Source: Antedon bifida
Lineage: Eukaryota; Echinodermata; Crinoidea; Comatulida; Antedonidae
Direction of reading: 5' to 3'
Length of the DNA stretch: 64,000 nt
Assembly: GCA_963402885.1 (NCBI GenBank)
Contig: OY727094.1
Span: 23,128,501-23,192,500 of the forward strand
The position numbers were made by a program, and so were the translations under genes. This document shows, one piece after another, positions 1-10,314 of this stretch (its first letter is position 1; the number at the start of each line of letters is the position of its first letter). Below the pieces are notes generated by a model that made no database searches, had not been told where the DNA came from, and worked only from the letters and a program-made list of their open reading frames with translations.

Positions 1-58
1 CGCCATCGAAATGACTGGTGCCTAAAACCAGCGCCTTAGACCGCTCGGCCACGCTACC
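1..58 (-). tRNA. tRNA-Leu (UAG), cut by window edge
   Basis: The 5' 58 nt of the RNA lie in the window; the T arm is outside. Leader L. Confidence 0.85.
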
Positions 59-160
59 TTGAATGTTGTCAAATTTAGTTAGAAAAATGGTTTCGGTATT
101 TCTCATGAAATTTTACATTATATCATTTGTACGTTATGTAGTGAGCCGGTAAAAGAATAT

Positions 161-242
161 TGGCAGCGGTGGGATTCGAACCCACGCCATCGAAATGACT
201 GGTGCCTTAAACCAGCGCCTTAGACCGCTCGGCCACGCTACC
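161..242 (-). tRNA. tRNA-Leu (AAG)
   Basis: Consensus copy, standard flanks. Confidence 0.94.
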
Positions 243-334
243 GTGAATGTTCTTTCAATTATGGCTTCGTGTTTTCTCATGATTTTATCATTCATATTAT
301 TTGTACGTTATGATATGAGCCGGTAAAAGAATAT

Positions 335-416
335 TGGCAGCGGTGGGATTCGAACCCACGCCATCGAAATGACTGGTGCCTAAAACCAGCGCCTTAGACC
401 GCTCGGCCACGCTACC
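335..416 (-). tRNA. tRNA-Leu (UAG)
   Basis: Consensus copy, standard flanks. Confidence 0.94.
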
Positions 417-524
417 TTGAATGTTGTCACATTTAGTTAGAAAAATGGTTTCGGTATTTCACATGAATTTTTACATTATATCATTTGTACGTTATGTAGG
501 CCTAGTGGGCCGGTAAATAAATAT

Positions 525-606
525 TAGCAGCGGTGGGATTCGAACCCACGCCATCGAAATGACTGGTGCCTTAAACCAGCGCCTTAGACCGCTCGGCCAC
601 GCTACC
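525..606 (-). tRNA. tRNA-Leu (AAG)
   Basis: Trailer N; first acceptor pair becomes G.U. Confidence 0.9.
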
Positions 607-698
607 GTGAATGTTCTTTCAATTATGGCTTCGTGTTTTCTCATGATTTTATCATTCATATCATTTGTACGTTATGTAGTGAGCCGGTAAAAGCATAT

Positions 699-780
699 TG
701 GCAGCGGTGGGATTCGAACCCACGCCATCGAAATGACTGGTGCCTTAAACCAGCGCCTTAGACCGCTCGGCCACGCTACC
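699..780 (-). tRNA. tRNA-Leu (AAG)
   Basis: Consensus tRNA; a hybrid spacer follows its 3' end. Confidence 0.93.
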
Positions 781-872
781 GTGAATGTTCTTTCAATTAT
801 GGCTTCGTGTTTTCTCATGATTTTATCATTCATATTATTTGTACGTTATGATATGAGCCGGTAAAAGAATAT

Positions 873-954
873 TGGCAGCGGTGGGATTCGAACCCACGCC
901 ATCGAAATGACTGGTGCCTAAAACCAGCGCCTTAGACCGCTCGGCCACGCTACC
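873..954 (-). tRNA. tRNA-Leu (UAG)
   Basis: Consensus; first unit of the 1,814-bp repeat. Confidence 0.94.
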
Positions 955-1062
955 TTGAATGTTGTCACATTTAGTTAGAAAAATGGTTTCGGTATTTCAC
1001 ATGAATTTTTACATTATATCATTTGTACGTTATGTAGGCCTAGTGGGCCGGTAAATAAATAT

Positions 1063-1144
1063 TAGCAGCGGTGGGATTCGAACCCACGCCATCGAAATGA
1101 CTGGTGCCTTAAACCAGCGCCTTAGACCGCTCGGCCACGCTACC
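1063..1144 (-). tRNA. tRNA-Leu (AAG)
   Basis: Trailer N; acceptor G.U at pair 1. Confidence 0.9.
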
Positions 1145-1236
1145 GTGAATGTTCTTTCAATTATGGCTTCGTGTTTTCTCATGATTTTATCATTCATATT
1201 ATTTGTACGTTATGATATGAGCCGGTAAAAGAATAT

Positions 1237-1318
1237 TGGCAGCGGTGGGATTCGAACCCACGCCATCGAAATGACTGGTGCCTAAAACCAACGCCTTAGA
1301 CCGCTCGGCCACGCTACC
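1237..1318 (-). tRNA. tRNA-Leu (UAG)
   Basis: Anticodon stem C27 to T, leaving a T.G wobble pair. Confidence 0.9.
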
Positions 1319-1426
1319 TTGAATGTTGTCAAATTTAGTTACAAAAATGGTTTCGGTATTTCTCATGAAATTTTACATTATATCATTTGTACGTTATGTA
1401 GGCCTAGTGGACCGGTAAATAAATAT

Positions 1427-1508
1427 TAGCAGCGGTGGGATTCGAACCCACGCCATCGAAATGACTGGTGCCTTAAACCAGCGCCTTAGACCGCTCGGCC
1501 ACGCTACC
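1427..1508 (-). tRNA. tRNA-Leu (AAG)
   Basis: Leader L on an AAG body, trailer N: a recombinant unit. Confidence 0.9.
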
Positions 1509-1605
1509 TTGAATGTTGTCAAATTTAGTTAGAAAAATGGTTTCGGTATTTCTCATGAAATTTTACAATATTTGTACGTTATGTAATGAGCCGGTAAAAG
1601 AATAT

Positions 1606-1687
1606 TGGCAGCGGTGGGATTCGAACCCACGCCATCGAAATGACTGGTGCCTTAAACCAGCGCATTTGACCGCTCGGCCACGCTACC
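1606..1687 (-). tRNA. tRNA-Leu (AAG), D-arm variant
   Basis: D arm ends CAAATGC instead of CTAAGGC, breaking one D-stem pair. Confidence 0.8.
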
Positions 1688-1780
1688 GTGAATGTTCTTT
1701 CAATTATGGTTTCGGGTTTTTTTCATGATTTTATCATTCATAATATCTGTACGTTATGATATGAGCCGGTAAAAGAACAT

Positions 1781-1862
1781 TGGCAGCGGTGGGATTCGAA
1801 CCCACGCCATCGAAATGACTGGTGCCTAAAACCAGCGCCTTAGACCGCTCGTCCACGCTACC
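1781..1862 (-). tRNA. tRNA-Leu (UAG), box A variant
   Basis: Box A reads TGGACGAGCGG (C to A), which also breaks a D-stem pair. Confidence 0.8.
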
Positions 1863-1964
1863 TTGAATGTTGTCACATTTAGTTAGAAAAATGTTTTCGG
1901 TATTTCTCATGAAATTTTACAATATATCATTTGTACGTTATGTAATGAGCCGGTAAAAGAATAT

Positions 1965-2046
1965 TGGCAGCGGTGGGATTCGAACCCACGCCATCGAAAT
2001 GACTGGTGCCTAAAACCAGCGCCTTAGACCGCTCGGCCACGCTACC
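1965..2046 (-). tRNA. tRNA-Leu (UAG)
   Basis: Consensus copy, standard flanks. Confidence 0.94.
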
Positions 2047-2148
2047 TTGAATGTTGTCAAATTTAGTTAGAAAAATGGTTTCGGTATTTCTCATGAAATT
2101 TTACATTATATCATTTGTACGTTATGTAGTGAGCCGGTAAAAGAATAT

Positions 2149-2230
2149 TGGCAGCGGTGGGATTCGAACCCACGCCATCGAAATGACTGGTGCCTTAAAC
2201 CAGCGCCTTAGACCGCTCGGCCACGCTACC
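2149..2230 (-). tRNA. tRNA-Leu (AAG)
   Basis: Consensus copy, standard flanks. Confidence 0.94.
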
Positions 2231-2322
2231 GTGAATGTTCTTTCAATTATGGCTTCGTGTTTTCTCATGATTTTATCATTCATATTATTTGTACGCTATG
2301 ATATGAGCCGGTAAAAGAATAT

Positions 2323-2404
2323 TGGCAGCGGTGGGATTCGAACCCACGCCATCGAAATGACTGGTGCCTAAAACCAGCGCCTTAGACCGCTCGGCCACGC
2401 TACC
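2323..2404 (-). tRNA. tRNA-Leu (UAG)
   Basis: Consensus copy, standard flanks. Confidence 0.94.
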
Positions 2405-2512
2405 TTGAATGTTGTCACATTTAGTTAGAAAAATGGTTTCGGTATTTCACATGAATTTTTACATTATATCATTTGTACGTTATGTAGGCCTAGTGGGCCG
2501 GTAAATAAATAT

Positions 2513-2594
2513 TAGCAGCGGTGGGATTCGAACCCACGCCATCGAAATGACTGGTGCCTTAAACCAGCGCCTTAGACCGCTCGGCCACGCTACC
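2513..2594 (-). tRNA. tRNA-Leu (AAG)
   Basis: Trailer N. Confidence 0.9.
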
Positions 2595-2686
2595 GTGAAT
2601 GTTCTTTCAATTATGGCTTCGTGTTTTCTCATGATTTTATCATTCATATTATTTGTACGTTATGATATGAGCCGGTAAAAGAATAT

Positions 2687-2768
2687 TGGCAGCGGTGGGA
2701 TTCGAACCCACGCCATCGAAATGACTGGTGCCTAAAACCAGCGCCTTAGACCGCTCGGCCACGCTACC
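2687..2768 (-). tRNA. tRNA-Leu (UAG)
   Basis: Consensus; copy of the unit at 873 (offset 1,814). Confidence 0.94.
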
Positions 2769-2876
2769 TTGAATGTTGTCACATTTAGTTAGAAAAATGG
2801 TTTCGGTATTTCACATGAATTTTTACATTATATCATTTGTACGTTATGTAGGCCTAGTGGGCCGGTAAATAAATAT

Positions 2877-2958
2877 TAGCAGCGGTGGGATTCGAACCCA
2901 CGCCATCGAAATGACTGGTGCCTTAAACCAGCGCCTTAGACCGCTCGGCCACGCTACC
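2877..2958 (-). tRNA. tRNA-Leu (AAG)
   Basis: Trailer N. Confidence 0.9.
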
Positions 2959-3050
2959 GTGAATGTTCTTTCAATTATGGCTTCGTGTTTTCTCATGATT
3001 TTATCATTCATATTATTTGTACGTTATGATATGAGCCGGTAAAAGAATAT

Positions 3051-3132
3051 TGGCAGCGGTGGGATTCGAACCCACGCCATCGAAATGACTGGTGCCTAAA
3101 ACCAACGCCTTAGACCGCTCGGCCACGCTACC
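3051..3132 (-). tRNA. tRNA-Leu (UAG)
   Basis: Same C27 to T change as the copy at 1237. Confidence 0.9.
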
Positions 3133-3240
3133 TTGAATGTTGTCAAATTTAGTTACAAAAATGGTTTCGGTATTTCTCATGAAATTTTACATTATATCAT
3201 TTGTACGTTATGTAGGCCTAGTGGACCGGTAAATAAATAT

Positions 3241-3322
3241 TAGCAGCGGTGGGATTCGAACCCACGCCATCGAAATGACTGGTGCCTTAAACCAGCGCCT
3301 TAGACCGCTCGGCCACGCTACC
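3241..3322 (-). tRNA. tRNA-Leu (AAG)
   Basis: Leader L, trailer N. Confidence 0.9.
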
Positions 3323-3419
3323 TTGAATGTTGTCAAATTTAGTTAGAAAAATGGTTTCGGTATTTCTCATGAAATTTTACAATATTTGTACGTTATGTAA
3401 TGAGCCGGTAAAAGAATAT

Positions 3420-3501
3420 TGGCAGCGGTGGGATTCGAACCCACGCCATCGAAATGACTGGTGCCTTAAACCAGCGCATTTGACCGCTCGGCCACGCTAC
3501 C
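3420..3501 (-). tRNA. tRNA-Leu (AAG), D-arm variant
   Basis: CAAATGC D-arm variant. Confidence 0.8.
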
Positions 3502-3594
3502 GTGAATGTTCTTTCAATTATGGTTTCGGGTTTTTTTCATGATTTTATCATTCATAATATCTGTACGTTATGATATGAGCCGGTAAAAGAACAT

Positions 3595-3676
3595 TGGCAG
3601 CGGTGGGATTCGAACCCACGCCATCGAAATGACTGGTGCCTAAAACCAGCGCCTTAGACCGCTCGTCCACGCTACC
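3595..3676 (-). tRNA. tRNA-Leu (UAG), box A variant
   Basis: TGGACGAG box A. Confidence 0.8.
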
Positions 3677-3778
3677 TTGAATGTTGTCACATTTAGTTAG
3701 AAAAATGTTTTCGGTATTTCTCATGAAATTTTACAATATATCATTTGTACGTTATGTAATGAGCCGGTAAAAGAATAT

Positions 3779-3860
3779 TGGCAGCGGTGGGATTCGAACC
3801 CACGCCATCGAAATGACTGGTGCCTAAAACCAGCGCCTTAGACCGCTCGGCCACGCTACC
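3779..3860 (-). tRNA. tRNA-Leu (UAG)
   Basis: Consensus copy, standard flanks. Confidence 0.94.
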
Positions 3861-3962
3861 TTGAATGTTGTCAAATTTAGTTAGAAAAATGGTTTCGGTA
3901 TTTCTCATGAAATTTTACATTATATCATTTGTACGTTATGTAGTGAGCCGGTAAAAGAATAT

Positions 3963-4044
3963 TGGCAGCGGTGGGATTCGAACCCACGCCATCGAAATGA
4001 CTGGTGCCTTAAACCAGCGCCTTAGACCGCTCGGCCACGCTACC
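3963..4044 (-). tRNA. tRNA-Leu (AAG)
   Basis: Consensus copy, standard flanks. Confidence 0.94.
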
Positions 4045-4136
4045 GTGAATGTTCTTTCAATTATGGCTTCGTGTTTTCTCATGATTTTATCATTCATATT
4101 ATTTGTACGCTATGATATGAGCCGGTAAAAGAATAT

Positions 4137-4218
4137 TGGCAGCGGTGGGATTCGAACCCACGCCATCGAAATGACTGGTGCCTAAAACCAGCGCCTTAGA
4201 CCGCTCGGCCACGCTACC
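4137..4218 (-). tRNA. tRNA-Leu (UAG)
   Basis: Consensus copy, standard flanks. Confidence 0.94.
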
Positions 4219-4326
4219 TTGAATGTTGTCACATTTAGTTAGAAAAATGGTTTCGGTATTTCACATGAATTTTTACATTATATCATTTGTACGTTATGTA
4301 GGCCTAGTGGGCCGGTAAATAAATAT

Positions 4327-4408
4327 TAGCAGCGGTGGGATTCGAACCCACGCCATCGAAATGACTGGTGCCTTAAACCAGCGCCTTAGACCGCTCGGCC
4401 ACGCTACC
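4327..4408 (-). tRNA. tRNA-Leu (AAG)
   Basis: Trailer N. Confidence 0.9.
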
Positions 4409-4500
4409 GTGAATGTTCTTTCAATTATGGCTTCGTGTTTTCTCATGATTTTATCATTCATATTATTTGTACGTTATGATATGAGCCGGTAAAAGAATAT

Positions 4501-4582
4501 TGGCAGCGGTGGGATTCGAACCCACGCCATCGAAATGACTGGTGCCTAAAACCAGCGCCTTAGACCGCTCGGCCACGCTACC
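4501..4582 (-). tRNA. tRNA-Leu (UAG)
   Basis: Consensus copy, standard flanks. Confidence 0.94.
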
Positions 4583-4690
4583 TTGAATGTTGTCACATTT
4601 AGTTAGAAAAATGGTTTCGGTATTTCACATGAATTTTTACATTATATCATTTGTACGTTATGTAGGCCTAGTGGGCCGGTAAATAAATAT

Positions 4691-4772
4691 TAGCAGCGTT
4701 GGGATTCGAACCCACGCCATCGAAATGACTGGTGCCTTAAACCAGCGCCTTAGACCGCTCGGCCACGCTACC
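4691..4772 (-). tRNA. tRNA-Leu (AAG), T-stem variant
   Basis: T stem ends CCCAA, giving one mismatch. Leader L, trailer N. Confidence 0.8.
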
Positions 4773-4869
4773 TTGAATGTTGTCAAATTTAGTTAGAAAA
4801 ATGGTTTCGGTATTTCTCATGAAATTTTACAATATTTGTACGTTATGTAATGAGCCGGTAAAAGAATAT

Positions 4870-4951
4870 TGGCAGCGGTGGGATTCGAACCCACGCCATC
4901 GAAATGACTGGTGCCTTAAACCAGCGCCTTTGACCGCTCGGCCACGCTACC
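4870..4951 (-). tRNA. tRNA-Leu (AAG), D-arm variant
   Basis: D arm ends CAAAGGC: a D-loop change only. Confidence 0.85.
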
Positions 4952-5044
4952 GTGAATGTTCTTTCAATTATGGTTTCGGGTTTTTTTCATGATTTTATCA
5001 TTCATAATATCTGTACGTTATGATATGAGCCGGTAAAAGAACAT

Positions 5045-5125
5045 TGGCAGCGGTGGGATTCAAGCCACGCCATCGAAATGACTGATACCTAAAACCAGCG
5101 CCTTGGACCACTCGGCCACGCTACC
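5045..5125 (-). pseudogene. tRNA-Leu (UAG) pseudogene, 81 nt
   Basis: One base lost in the T arm (box B becomes GGCTTGAATCC), with further D-arm and anticodon-stem changes. Confidence 0.75.
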
Positions 5126-5237
5126 TTGAATGTTGTCAACTCACATTTATTTAGAAAAACGGTTTCGGTATTTCTCATGAATTTTTTACATTATATCATT
5201 AATTTGTACGTTATGTAGTGAGCCGGTAAAAGAATAT

Positions 5238-5319
5238 TGGCAGCGGTGGGATTCGAACCCACGCCATCGAAATGACTGGTGCCTAAAACCAGCGCCTTAG
5301 ACCGCTCGGCCACGCTACC
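5238..5319 (-). tRNA. tRNA-Leu (UAG)
   Basis: Consensus copy, standard flanks. Confidence 0.94.
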
Positions 5320-5427
5320 TTGAATGTTGTCACATTTAGTTAGAAAAATGGTTTCGGTATTTCACATGAATTTTTACATTATATCATTTGTACGTTATGT
5401 AGGCCTAGTGGGCCGGTAAATAAATAT

Positions 5428-5509
5428 TAGCAGCGGTGGGATTCGAACCCACGCCATCGAAATGACTGGTGCCTTAAACCAGCGCCTTAGACCGCTCGGC
5501 CACGCTACC
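5428..5509 (-). tRNA. tRNA-Leu (AAG)
   Basis: Trailer N. Confidence 0.9.
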
Positions 5510-5601
5510 GTGAATGTTCTTTCAATTATGGCTTCGTGTTTTCTCATGATTTTATCATTCATATTATTTGTACGTTATGATATGAGCCGGTAAAAGAATA
5601 T

Positions 5602-5683
5602 TGGCAGCGGTGGGATTCGAACCCACGCCATCGAAATGACTGGTGCCTAAAACCAGCGCCTTAGACCGCTCGGCCACGCTACC
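5602..5683 (-). tRNA. tRNA-Leu (UAG)
   Basis: Consensus copy, standard flanks. Confidence 0.94.
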
Positions 5684-5791
5684 TTGAATGTTGTCACATT
5701 TAGTTAGAAAAATGGTTTCGGTATTTCACATGAATTTTTACATTATATCATTTGTACGTTATGTAGGCCTAGTGGGCCGGTAAATAAATAT

Positions 5792-5873
5792 TAGCAGCGT
5801 TGGGATTCGAACCCACGCCATCGAAATGACTGGTGCCTTAAACCAGCGCCTTAGACCGCTCGGCCACGCTACC
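5792..5873 (-). tRNA. tRNA-Leu (AAG), T-stem variant
   Basis: Copy of the unit at 4691 (offset 1,101). Confidence 0.8.
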
Positions 5874-5970
5874 TTGAATGTTGTCAAATTTAGTTAGAAA
5901 AATGGTTTCGGTATTTCTCATGAAATTTTACAATATTTGTACGTTATGTAATGAGCCGGTAAAAGAATAT

Positions 5971-6052
5971 TGGCAGCGGTGGGATTCGAACCCACGCCAT
6001 CGAAATGACTGGTGCCTTAAACCAGCGCCTTTGACCGCTCGGCCACGCTACC
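5971..6052 (-). tRNA. tRNA-Leu (AAG), D-arm variant
   Basis: CAAAGGC D-loop variant. Confidence 0.85.
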
Positions 6053-6145
6053 GTGAATGTTCTTTCAATTATGGTTTCGGGTTTTTTTCATGATTTTATC
6101 ATTCATAATATCTGTACGTTATGATATGAGCCGGTAAAAGAACAT

Positions 6146-6226
6146 TGGCAGCGGTGGGATTCAAGCCACGCCATCGAAATGACTGATACCTAAAACCAGC
6201 GCCTTGGACCACTCGGCCACGCTACC
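6146..6226 (-). pseudogene. tRNA-Leu (UAG) pseudogene, 81 nt
   Basis: Copy of the T-arm-deleted unit at 5045. Confidence 0.75.
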
Positions 6227-6338
6227 TTGAATGTTGTCAACTCACATTTATTTAGAAAAACGGTTTCGGTATTTCTCATGAATTTTTTACATTATATCAT
6301 TAATTTGTACGTTATGTAGTGAGCCGGTAAAAGAATAT

Positions 6339-6411
6339 TGGCAGCGGTGGGATTCGAACCCACGCCATCGAAATGACTGGTGCCTAAAACCAGCGCCTTA
6401 GCCACGCTTCC
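6339..6411 (-). pseudogene. tRNA-Leu (UAG) pseudogene, D-arm deletion
   Basis: Nine bases of the D arm and box A are missing and the acceptor is mutated (GGAAGCG). Confidence 0.8.
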
Positions 6412-6517
6412 TTGAATGTTGTCACATTTAGTTAGAAAAATGGTTTCGGTATTTCTCATGAATTTTTACAATATATCATTAATTTGTACGTTATGTGGTG
6501 AGCCGGTAAAAGAATAT

Positions 6518-6599
6518 TGGCAGCGGTGGGATTCGAACCCACGCCATCGAAATGACTGGTGCCTAAAACCAGCGCCTTAGACCGCTCGGCCACGCTACC
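6518..6599 (-). tRNA. tRNA-Leu (UAG)
   Basis: Consensus copy, standard flanks. Confidence 0.94.
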
Positions 6600-6701
6600 T
6601 TGAATGTTGTCACATTTAGTTAGAAAAATGTTTTCGGTATTTCTCATGAATTTTTACATTATATCATATGTACGTTATGTAATGAGCCGGTAAAAGAATA
6701 T

Positions 6702-6783
6702 TGGCAGCGGTGGGATTCCAACCCAGGCCATCGAAATGACTGGTGCCTTAAACCAGCGCCTTAGACCGCTCGGCTACGCTACC
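6702..6783 (-). pseudogene. tRNA-Leu (AAG), box B broken
   Basis: Box B reads GGTTGGAATCC, losing the invariant TTCGA; the T stem and box A also change. Confidence 0.65.
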
Positions 6784-6875
6784 GTGAATGTTCTTTCAAT
6801 TATGGTTTCGGGTTTTTTCATGATTTTATCATTCATATTATTTGTACGTTATGATATGAGCCGGTAAAAGAATAT

Positions 6876-6957
6876 TGGCAGCGGTGGGATTCGAACCCAC
6901 GCCATCGAAATGACTGGTGCCTAAAACCAGCGCCTTAGACCGCTCGTCCACGCTACC
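6876..6957 (-). tRNA. tRNA-Leu (UAG), box A variant
   Basis: TGGACGAG box A. Confidence 0.8.
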
Positions 6958-7059
6958 TTGAATGTTGTCACATTTAGTTAGAAAAATGTTTTCGGTATTT
7001 CTCATGAAATTTTACAATATATCATTTGTACGTTATGTAATGAGCCGGTAAAAGAATAT

Positions 7060-7141
7060 TGGCAGCGGTGGGATTCGAACCCACGCCATCGAAATGACTG
7101 GTGCCTAAAACCAGCGCCTTAGACCGCTCGGCCACGCTACC
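7060..7141 (-). tRNA. tRNA-Leu (UAG)
   Basis: Consensus copy, standard flanks. Confidence 0.94.
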
Positions 7142-7243
7142 TTGAATGTTGTCAAATTTAGTTAGAAAAATGGTTTCGGTATTTCTCATGAAATTTTACA
7201 TTATATCATTTGTACGTTATGTAGTGAGCCGGTAAAAGAATAT

Positions 7244-7325
7244 TGGCAGCGGTGTGATTCGAACCCACGCCATCGAAATGACTGGGGCCTAAAAACAGCG
7301 CCTTAGACCGCTCGGCCACGCTACC
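7244..7325 (-). pseudogene. tRNA-Leu (UAG) pseudogene, point mutations
   Basis: Mismatches in the anticodon stem (CTGTT/CCCAG) and T stem. Confidence 0.65.
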
Positions 7326-7427
7326 TTCAATGTTGTCAAATTTAGTTAGAAAAATGGTTTCGGTATTTCTCATGAAATTTTACATTATATCATTTGTACG
7401 TTATGTAGTGAGCCGGTAAAAGAATAT

Positions 7428-7509
7428 TGGCAGCGGTGGGATTCGAACCCACGCCATCGAAATGACTGGTGCCTTAAACCAGCGCCTTAGACCGCTCGGC
7501 CACGCTACC
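7428..7509 (-). tRNA. tRNA-Leu (AAG)
   Basis: Consensus copy, standard flanks. Confidence 0.94.
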
Positions 7510-7601
7510 GTGAATGTTCTTTCAATTATGGCTTCGTGTTTTCTCATGATTTTATCATTCATATTATTTGTACGTTATGATATGAGCCGGTAAAAGAATA
7601 T

Positions 7602-7683
7602 TGGCAGCGGTGGGATTCGAACCCACGCCATCGAAATGACTGGTGCCTAAAACCAGCGCCTTAGACCGCTCGGCCACGCTACC
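7602..7683 (-). tRNA. tRNA-Leu (UAG)
   Basis: Consensus copy, standard flanks. Confidence 0.94.
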
Positions 7684-7785
7684 TTGAATGTTGTCAAATT
7701 TAGTTAGAAAAATGGTTTCGGTATTTCTCATGAAATTTTACATTTTATCATTTGTACGTTATGTAGTGAGCCGGTAAAAGAATAT

Positions 7786-7867
7786 TGGCAGCGGTGGGAT
7801 TCGAACCCACGCCATCGAAATGACTGGTGCCTCAAACCAGCGCCTTAGACCGCTCGGTCACGCTACC
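7786..7867 (-). tRNA. tRNA-Leu (GAG), single anticodon variant
   Basis: The anticodon loop reads TTGAGGC, so the anticodon is GAG instead of AAG (wobble A34 to G). The anticodon stem and T arm are intact. A G to A change in box A (GTGACCGAG) weakens the D stem. Confidence 0.85.
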
Positions 7868-7959
7868 GTGAATGTTCTTTCAATTATGGCTTCGTGTTTT
7901 CTCATGATTTTATCATTCATATTATTTGTACGTTATGATATGAGCCGGTAAAAGAATAT

Positions 7960-8041
7960 TGGCAGCGGTGGGATTCGAACCCACGCCATCGAAATGACTG
8001 GTGCCTAAAACCAGCGCCTTAGACCGCTCGGCCACGCTACC
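7960..8041 (-). tRNA. tRNA-Leu (UAG)
   Basis: Consensus copy, standard flanks. Confidence 0.94.
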
Positions 8042-8143
8042 TTGAATGTTGTCACATTTAGTTAGAAAAATGTTTTCGGTATTTCTCATGAAATTTTACA
8101 ATATATCATTTGTACGTTATGTAATGAGCCGGTAAAAGAATAT

Positions 8144-8225
8144 TGTCAGCGGTGGGATTCGAACCCACGCCATCGAAATGACTGGTGCCTAAAACCAGCG
8201 CCTTAGACCGCTCGGCCACGCTACC
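8144..8225 (-). tRNA. tRNA-Leu (UAG), acceptor variant
   Basis: The 3' acceptor ends CTGAC-A, a mismatch at pair 2. Confidence 0.8.
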
Positions 8226-8327
8226 TTGAATGTTGTCAAATTTAGTTAGAAAAATGGTTTCGGTATTTCTCATGAAATTTTACATTATATCATTTGTACG
8301 TTATGTAGTGAGCCGGTAAAAGAATAT

Positions 8328-8409
8328 TGGCAGCGGTGTGATTCGAACCCACGCCATCGAAATGACTGGTGCCTAAAACCAGCGCCTTAGACCGCTCGGC
8401 CACGCTACC
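8328..8409 (-). tRNA. tRNA-Leu (UAG), T-stem variant
   Basis: T stem 3' strand CACAC in place of CCCAC. Confidence 0.8.
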
Positions 8410-8511
8410 TTGAATGTTGTCAAATTTAGTTAGAAAAATGGTTTCGGTATTTCTCATGAAATTTTACATTATATCATTTGTACGTTATGTAGTGAGCCGG
8501 TAAAAGAATAT

Positions 8512-8593
8512 TGGCAGCGGTGGGATTCGAACCCACGCCATCGAAATGACTGGTTCCTTAAACCAGCGCCTTAGACCGCTCGGCCACGCTACC
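8512..8593 (-). tRNA. tRNA-Leu (AAG)
   Basis: Anticodon loop position 38 C to A; leader S with one change. Confidence 0.88.
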
Positions 8594-8685
8594 ATGAATG
8601 TTCTTTCAATTATGGCTTCGTGTTTTCTCATGATTTTATCATTCATATTATTTGTACGTTATGATATGAGCCGGTAAAAGAATAT

Positions 8686-8767
8686 TGGCAGCGGTGGGAT
8701 TCGAACCCACGCCATCGAAATGACTGGTGCCTAAAACCAGCGCCTTAGACCGCTCGGCCACGCTACC
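8686..8767 (-). tRNA. tRNA-Leu (UAG)
   Basis: Consensus copy, standard flanks. Confidence 0.94.
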
Positions 8768-8864
8768 TTGAATGTTGTCACATTTAGTTAGAAAAATGGT
8801 TTCGGTATTTCTCATGAAATTTTACAATATTTGTACGTTATGTAATGAGCCGGTAAAAGAATAT

Positions 8865-8946
8865 TGGCAGCGGTGGGATTCGAACCCACGCCATCGAAAT
8901 GACTGGTGCCTTAAACCAGCGCATTTGACCGCTCGGCCACGCTACC
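8865..8946 (-). tRNA. tRNA-Leu (AAG), D-arm variant
   Basis: CAAATGC variant; copy of the unit at 3420 (offset 5,445). Confidence 0.8.
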
Positions 8947-9039
8947 GTGAATGTTCTTTCAATTATGGTTTCGGGTTTTTTTCATGATTTTATCATTCAT
9001 AATATCTGTACGTTATGATATGAGCCGGTAAAAGAACAT

Positions 9040-9121
9040 TGGCAGCGGTGGGATTCGAACCCACGCCATCGAAATGACTGGTGCCTAAAACCAGCGCCTT
9101 AGACCGCTCGTCCACGCTACC
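9040..9121 (-). tRNA. tRNA-Leu (UAG), box A variant
   Basis: TGGACGAG box A. Confidence 0.8.
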
Positions 9122-9223
9122 TTGAATGTTGTCACATTTAGTTAGAAAAATGTTTTCGGTATTTCTCATGAAATTTTACAATATATCATTTGTACGTTAT
9201 GTAATGAGCCGGTAAAAGAATAT

Positions 9224-9305
9224 TGGCAGCGGTGGGATTCGAACCCACGCCATCGAAATGACTGGTGCCTAAAACCAGCGCCTTAGACCGCTCGGCCACG
9301 CTACC
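9224..9305 (-). tRNA. tRNA-Leu (UAG)
   Basis: Consensus copy, standard flanks. Confidence 0.94.
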
Positions 9306-9407
9306 TTGAATGTTGTCAAATTTAGTTAGAAAAATGGTTTCGGTATTTCTCATGAAATTTTACATTATATCATTTGTACGTTATGTAGTGAGCCGGTAAA
9401 AGAATAT

Positions 9408-9489
9408 TGGCAGCGGTGGGATTCGAACCCACGCCATCGAAATGACTGGTGCCTTAAACCAGCGCCTTAGACCGCTCGGCCACGCTACC
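9408..9489 (-). tRNA. tRNA-Leu (AAG)
   Basis: Consensus copy, standard flanks. Confidence 0.94.
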
Positions 9490-9581
9490 GTGAATGTTCT
9501 TTCAATTATGGCTTCGTGTTTTCTCATGATTTTATCATTCATATTATTTGTACGCTATGATATGAGCCGGTAAAAGAATAT

Positions 9582-9663
9582 TGGCAGCGGTGGGATTCGA
9601 ACCCACGCCATCGAAATGACTGGTGCCTAAAACCAGCGCCTTAGACCGCTCGGCCACGCTACC
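9582..9663 (-). tRNA. tRNA-Leu (UAG)
   Basis: Consensus copy, standard flanks. Confidence 0.94.
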
Positions 9664-9771
9664 TTGAATGTTGTCACATTTAGTTAGAAAAATGGTTTCG
9701 GTATTTCACATGAATTTTTACATTATATCATTTGTACGTTATGTAGGCCTAGTGGGCCGGTAAATAAATAT

Positions 9772-9853
9772 TAGCAGCGGTGGGATTCGAACCCACGCCA
9801 TCGAAATGACTGGTGCCTTAAACCAGCGCCTTAGACCGCTCGGCCACGCTACC
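9772..9853 (-). tRNA. tRNA-Leu (AAG)
   Basis: Trailer N. Confidence 0.9.
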
Positions 9854-9945
9854 GTGAATGTTCTTTCAATTATGGCTTCGTGTTTTCTCATGATTTTATC
9901 ATTCATATTATTTGTACGTTATGATATGAGCCGGTAAAAGAATAT

Positions 9946-10027
9946 TGGCAGCGGTGGGATTCGAACCCACGCCATCGAAATGACTGGTGCCTAAAACCAG
10001 CGCCTTAGACCGCTCGGCCACGCTACC
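9946..10027 (-). tRNA. tRNA-Leu (UAG)
   Basis: Consensus copy, standard flanks. Confidence 0.94.
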
Positions 10028-10135
10028 TTGAATGTTGTCACATTTAGTTAGAAAAATGGTTTCGGTATTTCACATGAATTTTTACATTATATCATTTGTA
10101 CGTTATGTAGGCCTAGTGGGCCGGTAAATAAATAT

Positions 10136-10217
10136 TAGCAGCGTTGGGATTCGAACCCACGCCATCGAAATGACTGGTGCCTTAAACCAGCGCCTTAGAC
10201 CGCTCGGCCACGCTACC
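10136..10217 (-). tRNA. tRNA-Leu (AAG), T-stem variant
   Basis: CCCAA T stem, leader L, trailer N; copy of 5792 (offset 4,344). Confidence 0.8.
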
Positions 10218-10314
10218 TTGAATGTTGTCAAATTTAGTTAGAAAAATGGTTTCGGTATTTCTCATGAAATTTTACAATATTTGTACGTTATGTAATGAGC
10301 CGGTAAAAGAATAT

